Source: Paramacrobiotus metropolitanus (taxonomy: Eukaryota; Tardigrada; Eutardigrada; Parachela; Macrobiotidae). Taken from it: a DNA stretch of 64,000 bases. The stretch covers positions 434,001 to 498,000 of the forward strand of contig NW_026570311.1 of NCBI RefSeq assembly GCF_019649055.1. Reading direction: 5' to 3'. Each line of letters opens with the position of its first letter. The first letter of the stretch is position 1. A program made the translations under genes and the position numbers. A model generated the notes under the pieces. The model searched no databases. It worked only from the letters and a program-made list of their open reading frames with translations, and was not told the origin of the DNA. This document shows positions 47,960 through 59,852 of the stretch, piece after piece.

Positions 47960-49691
47960 GATTTTTTGCGAGTGTCTGTGCGAGCCTAGCCCAGCCCTTT
48001 GATGGTAGCAGATCGTGGTTACTATCTACGGATCCTCCTACTAATTCTATTAAGCTATTCGATTACTTAATTAAAACGATTTAAGCGAAAAATAAACTAT
48101 TATTAAGCCGATTTGCCGAACGTACGACTTAACCGTTGTACGTACAGCCGACTCGATATGAGTATGAGCCGATTCTATCAGTACGGGATTTGGGCTCTAT
48201 CAGCTCGAGGGACCTCGCTTCGTAGCGGAGGGAGTGTCTGTGCGAGCCTAGCCCAGCCCTTTCAGTGACTACGTTATTTCTGTACGGTGCATGCAACTCC
48301 GTTAAAATAGGGCAGGGCTAACAAGCGCCCGTCTTCGCAGTCACTGGCGAATCAGGGGAAGGCGGCCAAGAAACAATGCCGTCCATAATTCATTGCCTTT
48401 GCACGAAGAACGTATGCTTAAACACCACAACCTCCCAGAGGCGCAGTGGATTTCAGAAAAAACCAAAAACTACGGAAGTTCACTGGTCAACCTTCCGGCA
48501 TTCAAAATCTGAAGCATGTGGTGACCCAAGACACATGAGCATCGATCCCAAGAGATGTGGGCCAGAAAATTAGCAGTGAAATTCACGATGGCAAGGAATG
48601 CTGTATTTTTTCTCGGAATGTTAAGGTATGATTTGGTCGACAACAAGGTTTTTTTGCTCTCGTTAACAGAGTGTACTGTGTACGCCGTAGCATTCGGCAA
48701 CGGATTTCTCAGAAGTGGCGCAAGTGGATGAACCTTCAGGAAGCGTGATTCTATTGAACATCCTGAAGCACTATGTCCACAGTCCTCCTTCGGTCGCTTC
48801 TAATCATGGCCGATACCCAGGTCACATGGAACTGTTGTGCGCTGCGTGCAGCACACGAATGTTTGCAGTACAAGCATAACGTATTTCTGCACGCTTGAAG
48901 TAGCTCCGTTACAAAATGTCGCTCTGACGAATGATCGTTTTCTACAACAGCTGCCAGGCAGCTGTTCGGAAGGCAACCTATGTACAGCTCCGTTTTCTAT
49001 TATGCCACTCTGCTTTAACTTACACAACCGGACTAGAACCGTTATTATGCGGCCAATGTCGAAACGCCGACGACATTTGATTTACGAACGTTCTTACCAA
49101 AAAACGAAAACTTGGAAGATGTCTAGAGGATGAAGCGTACACCTCGCCACGTATCCTACATCATCGGTGAGGGCAGTGGGGAACATACAATCTTTTCAAT
49201 GATGAGTCAAGTGTCCCTGCCTATAACGCTTGCCCATTACCGCACAATTTATATTGAATATCTACTCGTTTGTGCATAATTTAGAACAGTTTTTGGCTGC
49301 TCATGCTACGTATACAAAATATGCACTACAAAATTCCTTCGTTCAGTTCGGCCGACGGTACTTTCCAGAACGGAAATCGATGCTGTTGACAAGAATCCAG
49401 GGTTTCAGTACTAGTACTATCGACAAAAACTGGAGCACGAACGTAAAAGCCGCTGGCATGCAATTTCGACATTTAGAATGGAAACTACGAATAATCTGGT
49501 CAACGGAAACAGTCATAAAGGACGTAACTTTAACTCATGCTTAAGTTCAACTTTGATATGACATTAAATTTTTCGGAGTGTGTCTGAGATCTGTTCTGTG
49601 ATCATTTATTTATATAATGCCACATAAGGACACCCAGCGCCTGTTTCAGCAGTATTTCAGCTAACAAATTTTTGATACTTTATATTTACAA
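47960..49691. other. Intergenic with dispersed repeats, no gene recognised
   Basis: GTCTGTGCGAGCCTAGCCCA appears at 47972 and again near 48235. The block AGAAGTGGCGCAAGTGGATG near 48711 recurs in altered form near 53090, so the region includes members of an unidentified repeat. Open stretches at 48376-48573 and 49230-49544 show no motif I can name. Confidence 0.4.
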
Positions 49692-50171
49692 TTATTTCGA
49701 CATAGCCAGTCTGAACAACACGCAGGTCAGGAGACTGGATGGGATGGATTTGTGTCCGTGACAGCCATGCCGCTGCAGATGCTCTGTCATCTTTTGCATA
49801 TCCCGCGAGCGAAAGCGGCACGCGTCGCACTGTATCATCTTTCCGGCGACCGTCTCCCGGTGGGCGGGACTGTGGATATGTTCCAAGAAACCCGCCTTTT
49901 CCTGTGTGGTGAAATTGCAGGGCGCGCACTCATAGTCTATCTGAGCTCGTTTCGGAATCCCACTTCTCGTTACTCTGTTATTTAACGCCTCTACCTTCCT
50001 GGCTGATGAGGCAACAGATAGCGCTGTCGAAACTCCAGCACGTTTTTCGGGGTGAGTTCCTTTTTTCGTCGGATATTTTCTACTCGCTCTGGACTCTGAG
50101 CTGCTGGCTTCATCGCAGGGAGCGAATGCCGGGTGTGGCGGACGACGGGGGTTCATGCTGCTGCAGTCAGG
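49692..50171 (-). pseudogene. Winged-helix/H15/C2H2 family member 4, 5'-truncated
   Basis: Only the linker and the two C2H2 fingers remain (YECAPCNF..., CDACRFRSRDMQKMTEHLQRH, GCHGHKSIPSS), corresponding to the C-terminal half of exon 2. Similarity to siblings stops around 50171; the LPEMLQP block, the exon-2 acceptor and exon 1 are missing upstream. The remaining frame is open. Without both winged helices and with no obvious start, I treat it as a truncated pseudogene; a short zinc-finger protein cannot be excluded. Confidence 0.7.
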
Positions 50172-51270
50172 CGGTCGGTGGACATCGAAATAAGATGCAA
50201 TCTGAATATTTGTTCAATGCGAATATCGAAATCAGATATAATTGGCGGCCAGGCTCCAGGCTACAAGGCCACTAGGGTAGTCCTACGAAATACACAAAAA
50301 ATCAATAATAAATATTTCAGAAGAACTATTTAACCAGCCGAATAAAGCAATCGCAAAGTACGGCTGTGTTTTTCAGACAACGTACGAACTGTTTACTGTA
50401 CTACAAAAATTTAGTAATACTCACTAATCAGGATAATACTCAGCTTCGATAATATATTGCATCGATAATACTCAGCTTTTCTGCACACGAAATCACTAAC
50501 GGCTAAGAGCGCTTCTTGTTATTCGTAGAATAATCTTCGGGATGTGCTAGAAGAGTCACGCCAAGAGAAGAGTAACGCGCCGGCCGCTTCCTCTTCGATT
50601 ATATCGTGTTTGACAACGGGACAGCAGCAAACAATCCACAATCCCAATATTATAATCCACAACTGAATATTCATAACAATCATAGCAATGCTGGTATTTT
50701 TCTTGCCAGTTGCCACAGCACACTGAACATCGGGTATTTTTTACATTCATATGCACGTCGTTGCACTTGCACATCCGTGTTCTTGTACTATGCACTATAA
50801 AGGTCACACACTGACACTGTACTACATCACAGAGGTGCAACTGGTCATGACATGCATTTGTCTTACAAATCGTCATTCGTCTGTGAACAATTGGCTGTCT
50901 GCTATTTCTTCTCTTCTGTGTACTTCTTAAGTGCAACTAACAACGAAGAAATGCTTGCTGTTCGATTGATGAAAACATCCAAGACTATAAGCGACTGCAA
51001 AGTGCAAAGCATCAAACTACAGAACCACCAATCGGGTGATAATCATTTCGAAAAATCACTGTTCGGCTTACATATCACATCCGCTTGCTGTTAGGAGAAA
51101 ACCTTAGAATAAACCTGCACTACTCTGTACTACCGAACTGTATGATTCAACAATCAAATATTCGTATACATCTGTACAGCAGCAGAAAAAAACTTTCTCT
51201 GCCTAATTTCCACAACCAAGCGTATAACCGACAAAACTTTCTCATCATTTTCTAGTGAGAATTTTCAAAA
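50172..51270. other. Intergenic, nothing recognised
   Basis: Separates the truncated member from member 5. No relic of the missing exon 1 is visible here. Confidence 0.4.
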
Positions 51271-52948
51271 CTATTTCGGCCTTTCTTTGTGCAGCCTACC
51301 AGGCCGAAAAGACAAGAGACTGGACGGGATGGATTTATTCTCGTGACAATCATGGCGTTGCAAATGTTCCAGCATCTTAGCCATCTGCCGCGAGCGAAAG
51401 CGGCACGTGTCGCACTGAGCTAGTTTTCCGGCGACGTTCCCCGCATGGGCGGGGCTCTGAATGTGCTCCAACAAAAGGGCTTTTTCTCGTGTGGTGAAGT
51501 TACAGGCACCGCACTCGTACTCGTAGTCCACCTGCCTTCGCTTCGGAATCCGGCTTCTCGTTACTTTGTTACCTGGCGCGAGGACCGTGCTGCTCGACGC
51601 CGTCAAAACTCCAGTGTGTTTTCCGGGGCGTACTGGCTTATCCCTCGGACATGTTCCACCAGTATCGGACTCGGAGCTGCTGGCTTCGTCCCTTCCAGCC
51701 CATGCTATACGTTGCGGTCTGATGTCACGCTGGCCCCTGCTGTTGCGGTCAGGCGGCCGCTGGGCGGCTGGGACGGGCTCCGCGGAATTGGAGGTCTTCG
51801 TATGGCAGTCCATCGCCAGTCTCTTGCGTCTTAAAACCCGGTGTCTGGCTTCCCGACAACCAGCCTGATATATATACCGCAATGACGACAGCTGAGTAAG
51901 GATGTTTTCACGAACGAGTTCTCCAAGGACAGACTGTAGCATTTCGGGAAGAATGACCAGGTCTACCCTACAAATGGTATTCAATGAGTCCTACAAGATG
52001 GTCATTTCATACTCTGTGTTTCTCATATTCGGTCATCAGGTGTTAAAATTTCCGGACAAAGAAAAATACCAGAAATTAGTAGCTTTCATAGTAAAAACTC
52101 CGCTCATAAATTTCGAAACATGACTTCAAAAACATTTCCATAAAAAACCAAAGGAAGAACAGGAACTGGACCGGATGCAACCTAAAAGAACCGCTGTTCC
52201 AGGGTTTACAAATTTTATAAATTTCAAATTTCAACGTTTCCAATAATCTTGTTTTGATGACGCAGACCAGCGAAAACAAATCAAAAAACACGTTGTACAA
52301 TCAGCAGTTGTGCTGTTTATGTAGCGCGTCCACTTTGAGGTGGCGTAAGTTACCGGTGAAAATAAGAAAGTGTAAACTTAATGCGACCGAAATATGAGAA
52401 AAATCGAAGTACTGAAATACATGACCTTTTGAAACATGCTAAGGATCATTAAACCTTTGCGAATTTCCGCTTTCAAAATTCAAAATCTTTTCTAATGTAA
52501 TATTCAGATGAAATTGTTGTTTTTGACTGTTTTTAGCGTTTCTATGTTGGTGTAGTGGTACTTACGTAAAGGTCAGCTGGATATATTTAATGATGTCGTC
52601 GGCTGTGGTGCCCTCCGGATCGCCGGTCTCCCGCACCGCTGTTACAAATGCCTGCCGCAAATTTCTGACATTATTGACGGTGCTAGTCCGGAGACTCTTT
52701 AGACTGTCGGGATCCTTGTAGCACGGCAGTCCTTTACTGCGCACTGCGAGAATCAGCCCGTGTTGAACGGCTGTCTCCAGCTGGGAGCGGGCCGCTACCA
52801 TGTTGGTTCCGTGGTGGCACAGCGTCTTCCACAAACAGTCGAAAGACGGTCGGTGGTTTTGTATTTTTGCGAACCGGGTGGCCTCTTTGATGTGCGGCAG
52901 CAAGGGGCACACGATGCTTGTGGCTTGCAGATCACAACGACCGGTCAT
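51271..52948 (-). CDS. Winged-helix/H15/C2H2 family member 5, intact (2 exons)
   Basis: Exon 1 is 52948-52566 (383 nt, donor AC/GTAAG) and exon 2 is 51967-51271 (697 nt, acceptor CATTTGTAG), phase 2, giving 359 residues. The first winged helix keeps LLPHIKEATRFAKIQNHRPS and GLPCYKDPDSL. The second keeps VRNLRQAFVTAVRETGDPEG and LPEMLQSVLGELVRENIL, but its GRYKYPG block is altered to LRYIYQAG. The linker is Ser/Arg-rich (DEASSSESDTGG). Fingers are C-x2-C (YECGACNF) and CDTCRFRSRQMAKMLEHLQRH. The intron is 598 nt. Predicted nuclear, DNA-binding. Confidence 0.85.
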
Positions 52949-53519
52949 TTCCTTGATACCGTCGCAACGGAAACTCCAAGTTACTGTAAAATAACAAACT
53001 TCGATTAAACAAGCAATACCTACCGTATCATGACAATACCCAATGCAAACAGACTTGATACTGTGAAAAACGCTCTTCGGCTTTCGTAGAAGTGGCGTAA
53101 GAATAAAAACCTTCAGGATGCTTGATTATCTGATTGCATTCAGGATCCTGGAGTGCAGTTTTATTCGGCAACAACCCGCACCCATACCAATGCGACCGCA
53201 CGGATTTAAACTAAATAAAAAGGCCAAATTTAAACACTACGAAAACAACCGTAATCGTCGTTCATTGCTCGTTAGCATCGATGGACATCTTAGGTCCTGC
53301 ATTCAGTGAATCGAAATTAACAGCTGTGGCATTTCCTCTGACTACCGCTAAACTCAGACTCTAATCCTGACACTCAAACATCCTGAAGACACTCAAACAT
53401 CTTCCTACCTGAGGTGAGATACAGTTGTTCAGTACACATCGGTAGAAAACGAAGCACCAACGAAAAGTCACTGACAGTGACATCTGACAAGCAATCTCGG
53501 CAGAATGGAAAAATCACGA
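52949..53519. other. Intergenic, nothing recognised
   Basis: Upstream of member 5; includes the diverged repeat shared with 48.7 kb. No coding stretch supported. Confidence 0.35.
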
Positions 53520-53640
53520 ATAACGTGCCGCCTTAGCTACTGGAGTATACGGTCGAAAAACGGCCGGCCCTGTCTCTCTTGATGGCCGCTTTATTTTTGG
53601 AAGAAATGGGCACAAAAGCCTTATGGCTGCGTCGTAGGAT
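53520..53640 (-). pseudogene. Relic of family exon 1
   Basis: The minus strand reads LLCPFLPKIK, one frame slip, then a basic block ending FFDRILQ-like codons, matching CPLLPQIKAAIK...RPSFDRIL of the family. The rest of exon 1 and all of exon 2 are missing. Confidence 0.55.
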
Positions 53641-53966
53641 AGGCTGACGGCTGTTTCATAGAAGAGGAAAGCACTATGTTGTACAAAGTATATCACAAAA
53701 CCGTCAATGCGTTGTGTTCAATTCCAAGAACAGGAGCACGTTAGATCCGTTCCGAGCACATGAACTGTGACTAAATTTAGGTCACTTTATCGTCTGACTC
53801 GGCAGTGACCCAGCATATGAGAATTCCTTGCATCAAGCAACCATCTAAAGTCATTTGAAAAATCATTGATATTAGCTTGGCGATTCTTTTCCTTTTTCTT
53901 AATTTAATTACGAACTTACTAACGAAGATTTACTTTTCGGTGTATAAATGTGAGAACATTGTGCGA

Positions 53967-55728
53967 ATGGCGGACCCGGGTGGTATATATGCGTGCCAGT
54001 TTATCTGCCCGATGTTGCCGATATTTCTGGAAGTCGTCGACAGCCGAGCCTACAAAACCCGGTCAACCTGGGAGCAGCTGCTGGGGATACTGCGGCGGCG
54101 CTACGGTGTTTACGACGCCCAGGCCGTGCAATCGCAGTTGGATGCGGCCGTTCACAACGGACTACTTGTCGCCGTCCACGTCAAGGGTAATGTTTGTTAC
54201 AAGGACCCGGAGAGCTTGAGGGAAGCCCGCCGGTTCAGCGTCGATGACGTAAAGAAGGTGTGGCGGGCGGTCGTCACCGCTGTGCGGGAAATCGGCGATC
54301 CGGAGGGTTCCACTGTCAGTGCGGTGGAGCGGCACATTCGCTTATCATTTTGGTAAGTACAGCGTGGTACCTGGTAGGCACGCATTGCTGGAATATTTTG
54401 CCGAATTATCGCTGCTACACTGTACAGGTGCTGAAAACAGGGTTTTGGTCGTGTCCGATCGCTTCGGCCGACGTTCATTTCACCTGCACGTTACTTCGTC
54501 GAGCATTCAATTCCACCGCTGGTTTAGATATACCAGCTAGTTTCGGCTTATATATTCGAGTGGAAAGTTTTCTTTAAGCTTCTTAAGTTGTTTCTTAGAT
54601 TTTTAGGTTTTTTCACGTTTCTTAGGTCATCATAAGCTTTTTTCCAGTTTTGTGGTGTGTGGAGGTATTTTGTTTTTTAATTTCAAGACATATCTTAGTT
54701 TCCTCGCTCGAGAGTTTCTTAGATTTGTTAGGTTATTTTATTTTCTTGGGTTGGTTGCAGTTTCTGTGGCCAGATTTTGTTTAACGAAAGTCTATTTTGT
54801 TTAAAATGTAATTCGTGGGCGAGTCGGTGTAAGCCGAAGTGTGTGAGCCGAAATATAATTTTGCCAAAGTGAATGGCGGCCGAAAACGAAGGGCAGCCAA
54901 AAACGTTTTCCCGAAATCAGGAAAGTCGAATGAAATTGGTGGAAGTGATCGGTTGCCGTGTTCAGTGTGCATGTCCATGCTATTTTGCCGCTTCGTTGCA
55001 GGGTACACATTACGGGAAACCTCGCCGTGCACATTCAGCGTGCCCTGGAACTACTCACCCGGCAGGGAATTTTTCTTCAACTGCCACACGACCGTTACAA
55101 ATACACCGGCTCCTGGCGGAATGATAATACGCTGCTCAACCGTGCGTACAAGGCGGCGACGGAAATCATCGAAGCCCCCGAACCAGCACCGTCGGTGCCC
55201 CGTAGTACCCCGCCCAAAACCGGCAGCAGCCTGATTGTGCATAATACGCGGCAGCGCGCTCGCGCCACCGGGGCGGCTCTCCTCCCGGCGGAACTACTGC
55301 GCATCGCTAACCGCTCCGCGTCCGCCCCCAGCCTCTTAGCCAAGCGGCCGCGGCGCCGTACCGCGCAGCTCTCGAACCTAGTATTTAGCACCAGGGCAGG
55401 AGACCACCCCACCGTCCCGGAAAAACCTACCGTAGTGAAGAAGCGGCCGCCGGAGAATTACGAGTGCGCCGCCTGTGATTTCGGTGCCAGCCAGGCAGCG
55501 GTCTTCCTGGATCATATTCAGAGCCTGGCCCATTGCGACCAGGTCGGTGGGAAAATGGTGCAGTGCGATGTGTGCCGTTTCCGCTCGCGGAAGTTGACGA
55601 AGATGCGGGCGCACCTGCAGCGTCATGGCTGTCATGCGGGCAAATCCCTCCCATCCAGCATGCTGCCTCAGGCTCTTCCATCGGAAAGTGGTATAGGCAG
55701 TCAGTATTCCATTGCCATTTCCACTTGA
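53967..55728 (+). CDS. Winged-helix/H15/C2H2 family member 6, intact, opposite strand (2 exons)
   Basis: Exon 1 is 53967-54352 (386 nt, donor TG/GTAAGT) and exon 2 is 55002-55728 (727 nt, acceptor TTCGTTGCAG), phase 2, giving 370 residues. The start is the ATG opening MADPGG, shared with siblings, although the frame is open further upstream. It is the most diverged member: first winged helix CPMLPIFLEVVDSRAYKTRS with KGNVCYKDPESL, second winged helix VKKVWRAVVTAVREIGDPEG and IQRALELLTRQGIFLQL with DRYKYTG. A Pro/Arg-rich linker and two C2H2 fingers follow (YECAACDF, CDVCRFRSRKLTKMRAHLQRH). It is convergent with a 4-TM gene (end at 56387), repeating the pairing of members 1 and 2 in inverted form. 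Confidence 0.85.
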
Positions 55729-56386
55729 CAGAAATTCGTCACGTTTTTCGCAAAGAAATTCTTTGAAGTTTTTCAACCTGCAGACATTCTTCGAAGCAGA
55801 AATTACGAGCAGAACTACGTCGCCTTGTAAAAAATGTCGGCCGCTTCTCTCGGTAGCGAAATCGACGAAATTTTTTTGTTGTCTTTTACAGCTACCGTTA
55901 AACTGTGCCGTGGTTTTCAAGTAAAAAATATTTATAAGGCTGCATGAATTACGTTAAGTGCCGCAAACGTATGCAGTGTTCAGTTTATGGAAATAACTGA
56001 TTAGAGGTTTTGGTTGCTGTTTAAATTTTAACTATGAAGTAATGTGCCTGCGCTTGCTTTTTTTGTTATTCTCATGGCCATTGCCTAATAAAATTTATTG
56101 ACATAATTCGCCAGCACAGCGTTTTAACAGAGATGAAGCGCTTGATTGCGCTTTATGCGTAGAAACGACGCGACCGCTTTTCACACTTAACGGGAATTCG
56201 CTGGATAAATAAAATCCACTGTGGACATCGATCAAACAATAATAACGTAGTAACTCTCGAAACAACATGAAGCTGGGAAATCAGCCTGCATCAGTTGAAA
56301 TATTTACAGTAGTGTCGGAATACTGATGGATCACCCGGTACATGGTACATTAACAACGGATATTCCGTAGAAACGAACTGCCTCGG

Positions 56387-57497
56387 TTATACCTTGGGGA
56401 AATACGCTGCGGGCTGCTGTCTAGGATACGATGACCCTCCGGCCGGCTGTTGTGCGGGGAACTCCGCCGTATTGTATGTTCCCGACAAAGCATCCGCGTT
56501 CGAGCGCATCGTCGACACCGCACGAAACCCGAGGACACTCGTGACAATGCTGGCGATGAAGACGATTAGGAAGAAGGCCAGCTGCGACCCGACGACCCCG
56601 CCCACCCCGGGCTTTAACCAGTCCCACAAGCTGCCGATGACGTGGAACTGCCAGATAATGACGCCGAAGGCCTGCATAATGGAGAAGCCGCTCATGACCA
56701 GCGAGCCCATCAGCGAGCAGCGCGGATACCGTCCCGTGTGGGAATGGCTGCGCTCGGCCACGACGCCCAGAATGCCGGTTATCATATAGAAGATGCCCAG
56801 CGGATAGCCCAGATACTCGGTGACAGATCCGCGTCCCTCCGTCAGTGCCGCGCTTGCCAAAGAAACGGCTTTGCTAGACCTCAGTAACGAGCGATCAGTG
56901 CTTAATAAAACGCCGCATTGTCGAAATATGTAGAAAAAAATGTATTAAACGTGAATCGCATGGACATGGTCGATCATGTTGAAAATATTTTTAGCAGCCG
57001 CGCGCACTCACATAATCGTGATATTAAGAATAAATGATTTACTTACTCATCAGGCCTCATGGAAGACAGTGTCATGCAAAGCAAATCCATACAATGTCAT
57101 CATTTTAAGTTTCTAATACGTTCAACACAAAAAATGCTTTTTGCAGCCGTGCTTTTTGCGGTCGTGCTTTTTGCAGCCGTAATTTAGCAAAGTAATGTAA
57201 TAAAATTATCTATAAGCTGGTATATGTTGAAATTTCCTTTATACCGTAATATACCGTAGTTGACATTACCTATCTTAGACTACCGTACATCTACTCGTAT
57301 ATTTCCAGTACTTCTGAAGTACAAGTAGTTTACATGAAACTAATATATAAAGGTCACTTACAAGAAATCTTAGCAATCAGGATGGCGAACCCGCAGATAA
57401 TCTGGATGCCGGAAACAATCACCCAGGCTGTAATATCGACTCCCGCTAGTTTGATTTTCGGAATTTTTTCAAGAATTTCAGAAACACAGTGACTGTT
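56387..57497 (-). CDS. Four-transmembrane protein, copy 3 (start and splice uncertain)
   Basis: The main exon ends at 56387 and begins near 56873 (CTAG acceptor) or slightly later. It encodes membrane segments aligned with copies 1 and 2 (YPLGIFYMITGILGVVAERS, SLMGSLVMSGFSIMQAFGVI, SQLAFFLIVFIASIVTSVLG) and a Gln/Pro tail ending AYFPKV. An upstream exon ending at 57362 (donor T/GTAAGTG, as in copies 1 and 2) encodes the first membrane segment (VIVSGIQIICGFAILIAKIS). The donor is phase 1, but the visible acceptors give phase 2, so a small exon is missing from my model or there is a frameshift. The 5' end is unresolved; an acceptor at 57498 is possible. Function unknown. Confidence 0.55.
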
Positions 57498-57653
57498 CTG
57501 TAGCTGGGTTGAAACGGCACAGTACCTGGAAACATAGCCGTTGTCGGACGAGATATAGTATTTTATATGCACCAGCTTTGCCACTGTGCATGTACCATGA
57601 TGGAGCAATTTGCACAACCGATACAGGCGATTTGCGGGATAAGATATTGGCAT

Positions 57654-58525
57654 TGAGGAGTCTCACGTGTGGATTCTTCATAACGATATGGAGTAATGTA
57701 CACACCTCTGATGTCAAGCAATCACAGCGCAAACTATGCCGCCTACTCATCGAACATGTACTCGTACATATGAAATTAACTACCGGTGTAAGTGATGTAC
57801 AAACACTTCCACGATTACCGCCGCTACACAATCTCGCTGTACTTCTATGTTTGATAAGAATTACTCATTTAAATGCCTTGTCATGTCGACCAGTGTTTAT
57901 CAGTGTTCAATTACTGTATGCAGCTGTTGTTGGAATGCAAATCTGTCGAGTCACGTGAAGTGTTTGGTCAAAATTCTCTGTGCAATTCGCAGAGATACAA
58001 CCACTGTCTTTTTTCAGCCGTATGATTTCTGCATCTCTGAGATTCAGAGTAGCGATCATTTCGTATTTATGGTTTTGACAGTATTACGGAGAGATAGCCG
58101 CGAGCGGTCGCGTTACACTATCTGGAAAATTTGATGGGCACTATTTAACAATCCAATAGCATAGAGCTGTACAATACACGGACACCGTAAAGCTTCGTAC
58201 ACTAACTTCTCCACTGTATAAACTATAAATAGCGCTTTTCGTTCAGTGTATTACTGTATTAGGCAAAATAGTACTCGTGCCTTCGATTATTACTGAATCT
58301 TCTTCGTGGTACAATTCCTACACACAAATATGAAGTACGTACAGTTTATTTTAGCCATAACCGGCATAACGCAATTTCGCACATCAGATTTTGCGACGGA
58401 TATTTTGAATAAAACGTGACTGATGGCGACTTCTCTTTTGACTTTCTGACTCAGAAGGTAATTGGGAAAATTTATACCCGAATTTAAGAAATTTGTCAAC
58501 CAAGTAAAGTGCTTGGAATCAAAGA
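57654..58525. other. Intergenic, nothing recognised
   Basis: Open stretches exist on both strands but lack motifs, and none pairs with neighbouring exons by phase. Confidence 0.35.
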
Positions 58526-59852
58526 TTGATCAAGTGGGCGGAAAAATTACGTGATCACGCGTCGGTCTCGTACATCTTTCCCGGCACAAATTGCATCCTG
58601 CAAGCGCTATCGGATGAGGGAGAGGATAACAAAATAACGGATGAGCGGTGCATTTACGCCGCAGCTATGGCAGTCTCTGACCCAACGGAAGGAACTCGGA
58701 TGAGCTCACACAAAGCTAAGGACTCGGCACAGGCTATTACAGCCGCCGAAGTCGGGCGCAAATCAACCAACTCGACGGATGAAGCGCAGAAGTCGACCTC
58801 GCCCCACTCGGGTAGGGCGACTCGGAAGCTCGACATACGACCGACGAAGCAGGTCGGCCAACAGGAAGTCGACCCACCAGCAACCAAGGAGCTCGGTCAA
58901 CACCGACCGACCATGGAAGTCGACCAAACAGAAAGTCGACCTACCACCAACCAAAAAAGTCGACCAACGGAAGGTCGACTAACCATCAACCAGGGAGTTC
59001 GGACAAACATTACCGACCAACCCGGATCCGAAGTCGACTGTGCCCCCTTTGGGCATAGTCACCAAAGAGGTCGGTCGGAAGTCGCCGACCGAGGAGATGG
59101 GACCTAAGCGGACCGCACCGGTCGGAATTGAGGCAGGTCGGATACAACCGACCAGCTCGGAACAGAAGCTAAACGACAACAGGTCGGAGTCCAGCCGACC
59201 AAACCAACAGTTATGATTGCAGTAACCGAGGCACCGCCACGAAGTGGACTTCCACAGGCTGGATCAGCGACTACCATGCCGGCACCTAACGAAAGGGCCA
59301 TTGGCGAGGTCGGAATCAACTCACCGACTTGAACGATGGAAGTGGGAAACCAATCTGGCAGCCGCCAACAAAGCGTTGCCGACCAACAACGCCAGATCAA
59401 CAAGCCGCTCAGACCATTCGACCAGCGTAACCCAACTTGGAACCGGAACGTCGGGGACTGGGACTCAGGAATTGCCCAATCCGCTCGGACTTAACATAGC
59501 ATCCGTGCCGCCAGTCGCAGAAAGTGACGCTGGGCGGACCGGCCACGGAGGTTGTACCGGACTACCGATGAGAAGAAACTCGACCGAGCAGCCCAGACGA
59601 GGGTCAAGATGCGGGGGACCGGTGCGCCGATTCACGCATAGGAACAACAGAAACTACCCCACGGTATCATCCGGCCGCGCAACGGATAGATACGCCGCAA
59701 ACATAGCGGCTATCGACCTGACCGAGAGGATTCGTAGACTGGGAAACAGTCCCCTTGGAAGGATAAGCAACCGCCTACTCTCGGCCGGAGGAAACGGGCG
59801 TTTTCCAACAGCGGCTGCCAAGAACAGTAACTGGCTCTCGGACGTTACTTAA
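58526..59852 (+). other. Unrecognised GC-rich open region
   Basis: Two long open stretches in different frames (58526-59107 and 59244-59852), polar and rich in Thr, Arg, Pro and Ser, with repeated GTCGAC-containing codon blocks around 58900-58990 (RPTTNQ, RPTEGR). GC content is well above the flanks. The composition could suit a gag-like or disordered protein with a frame break, but no zinc knuckle, protease or polymerase is visible. I do not name it. Confidence 0.3.

Noticed and set aside
48376-49544. Possible transposase remnants
   Set aside because: Some peptides looked mobile-element-like, but I found no catalytic motif, terminal repeat or consistent frame.
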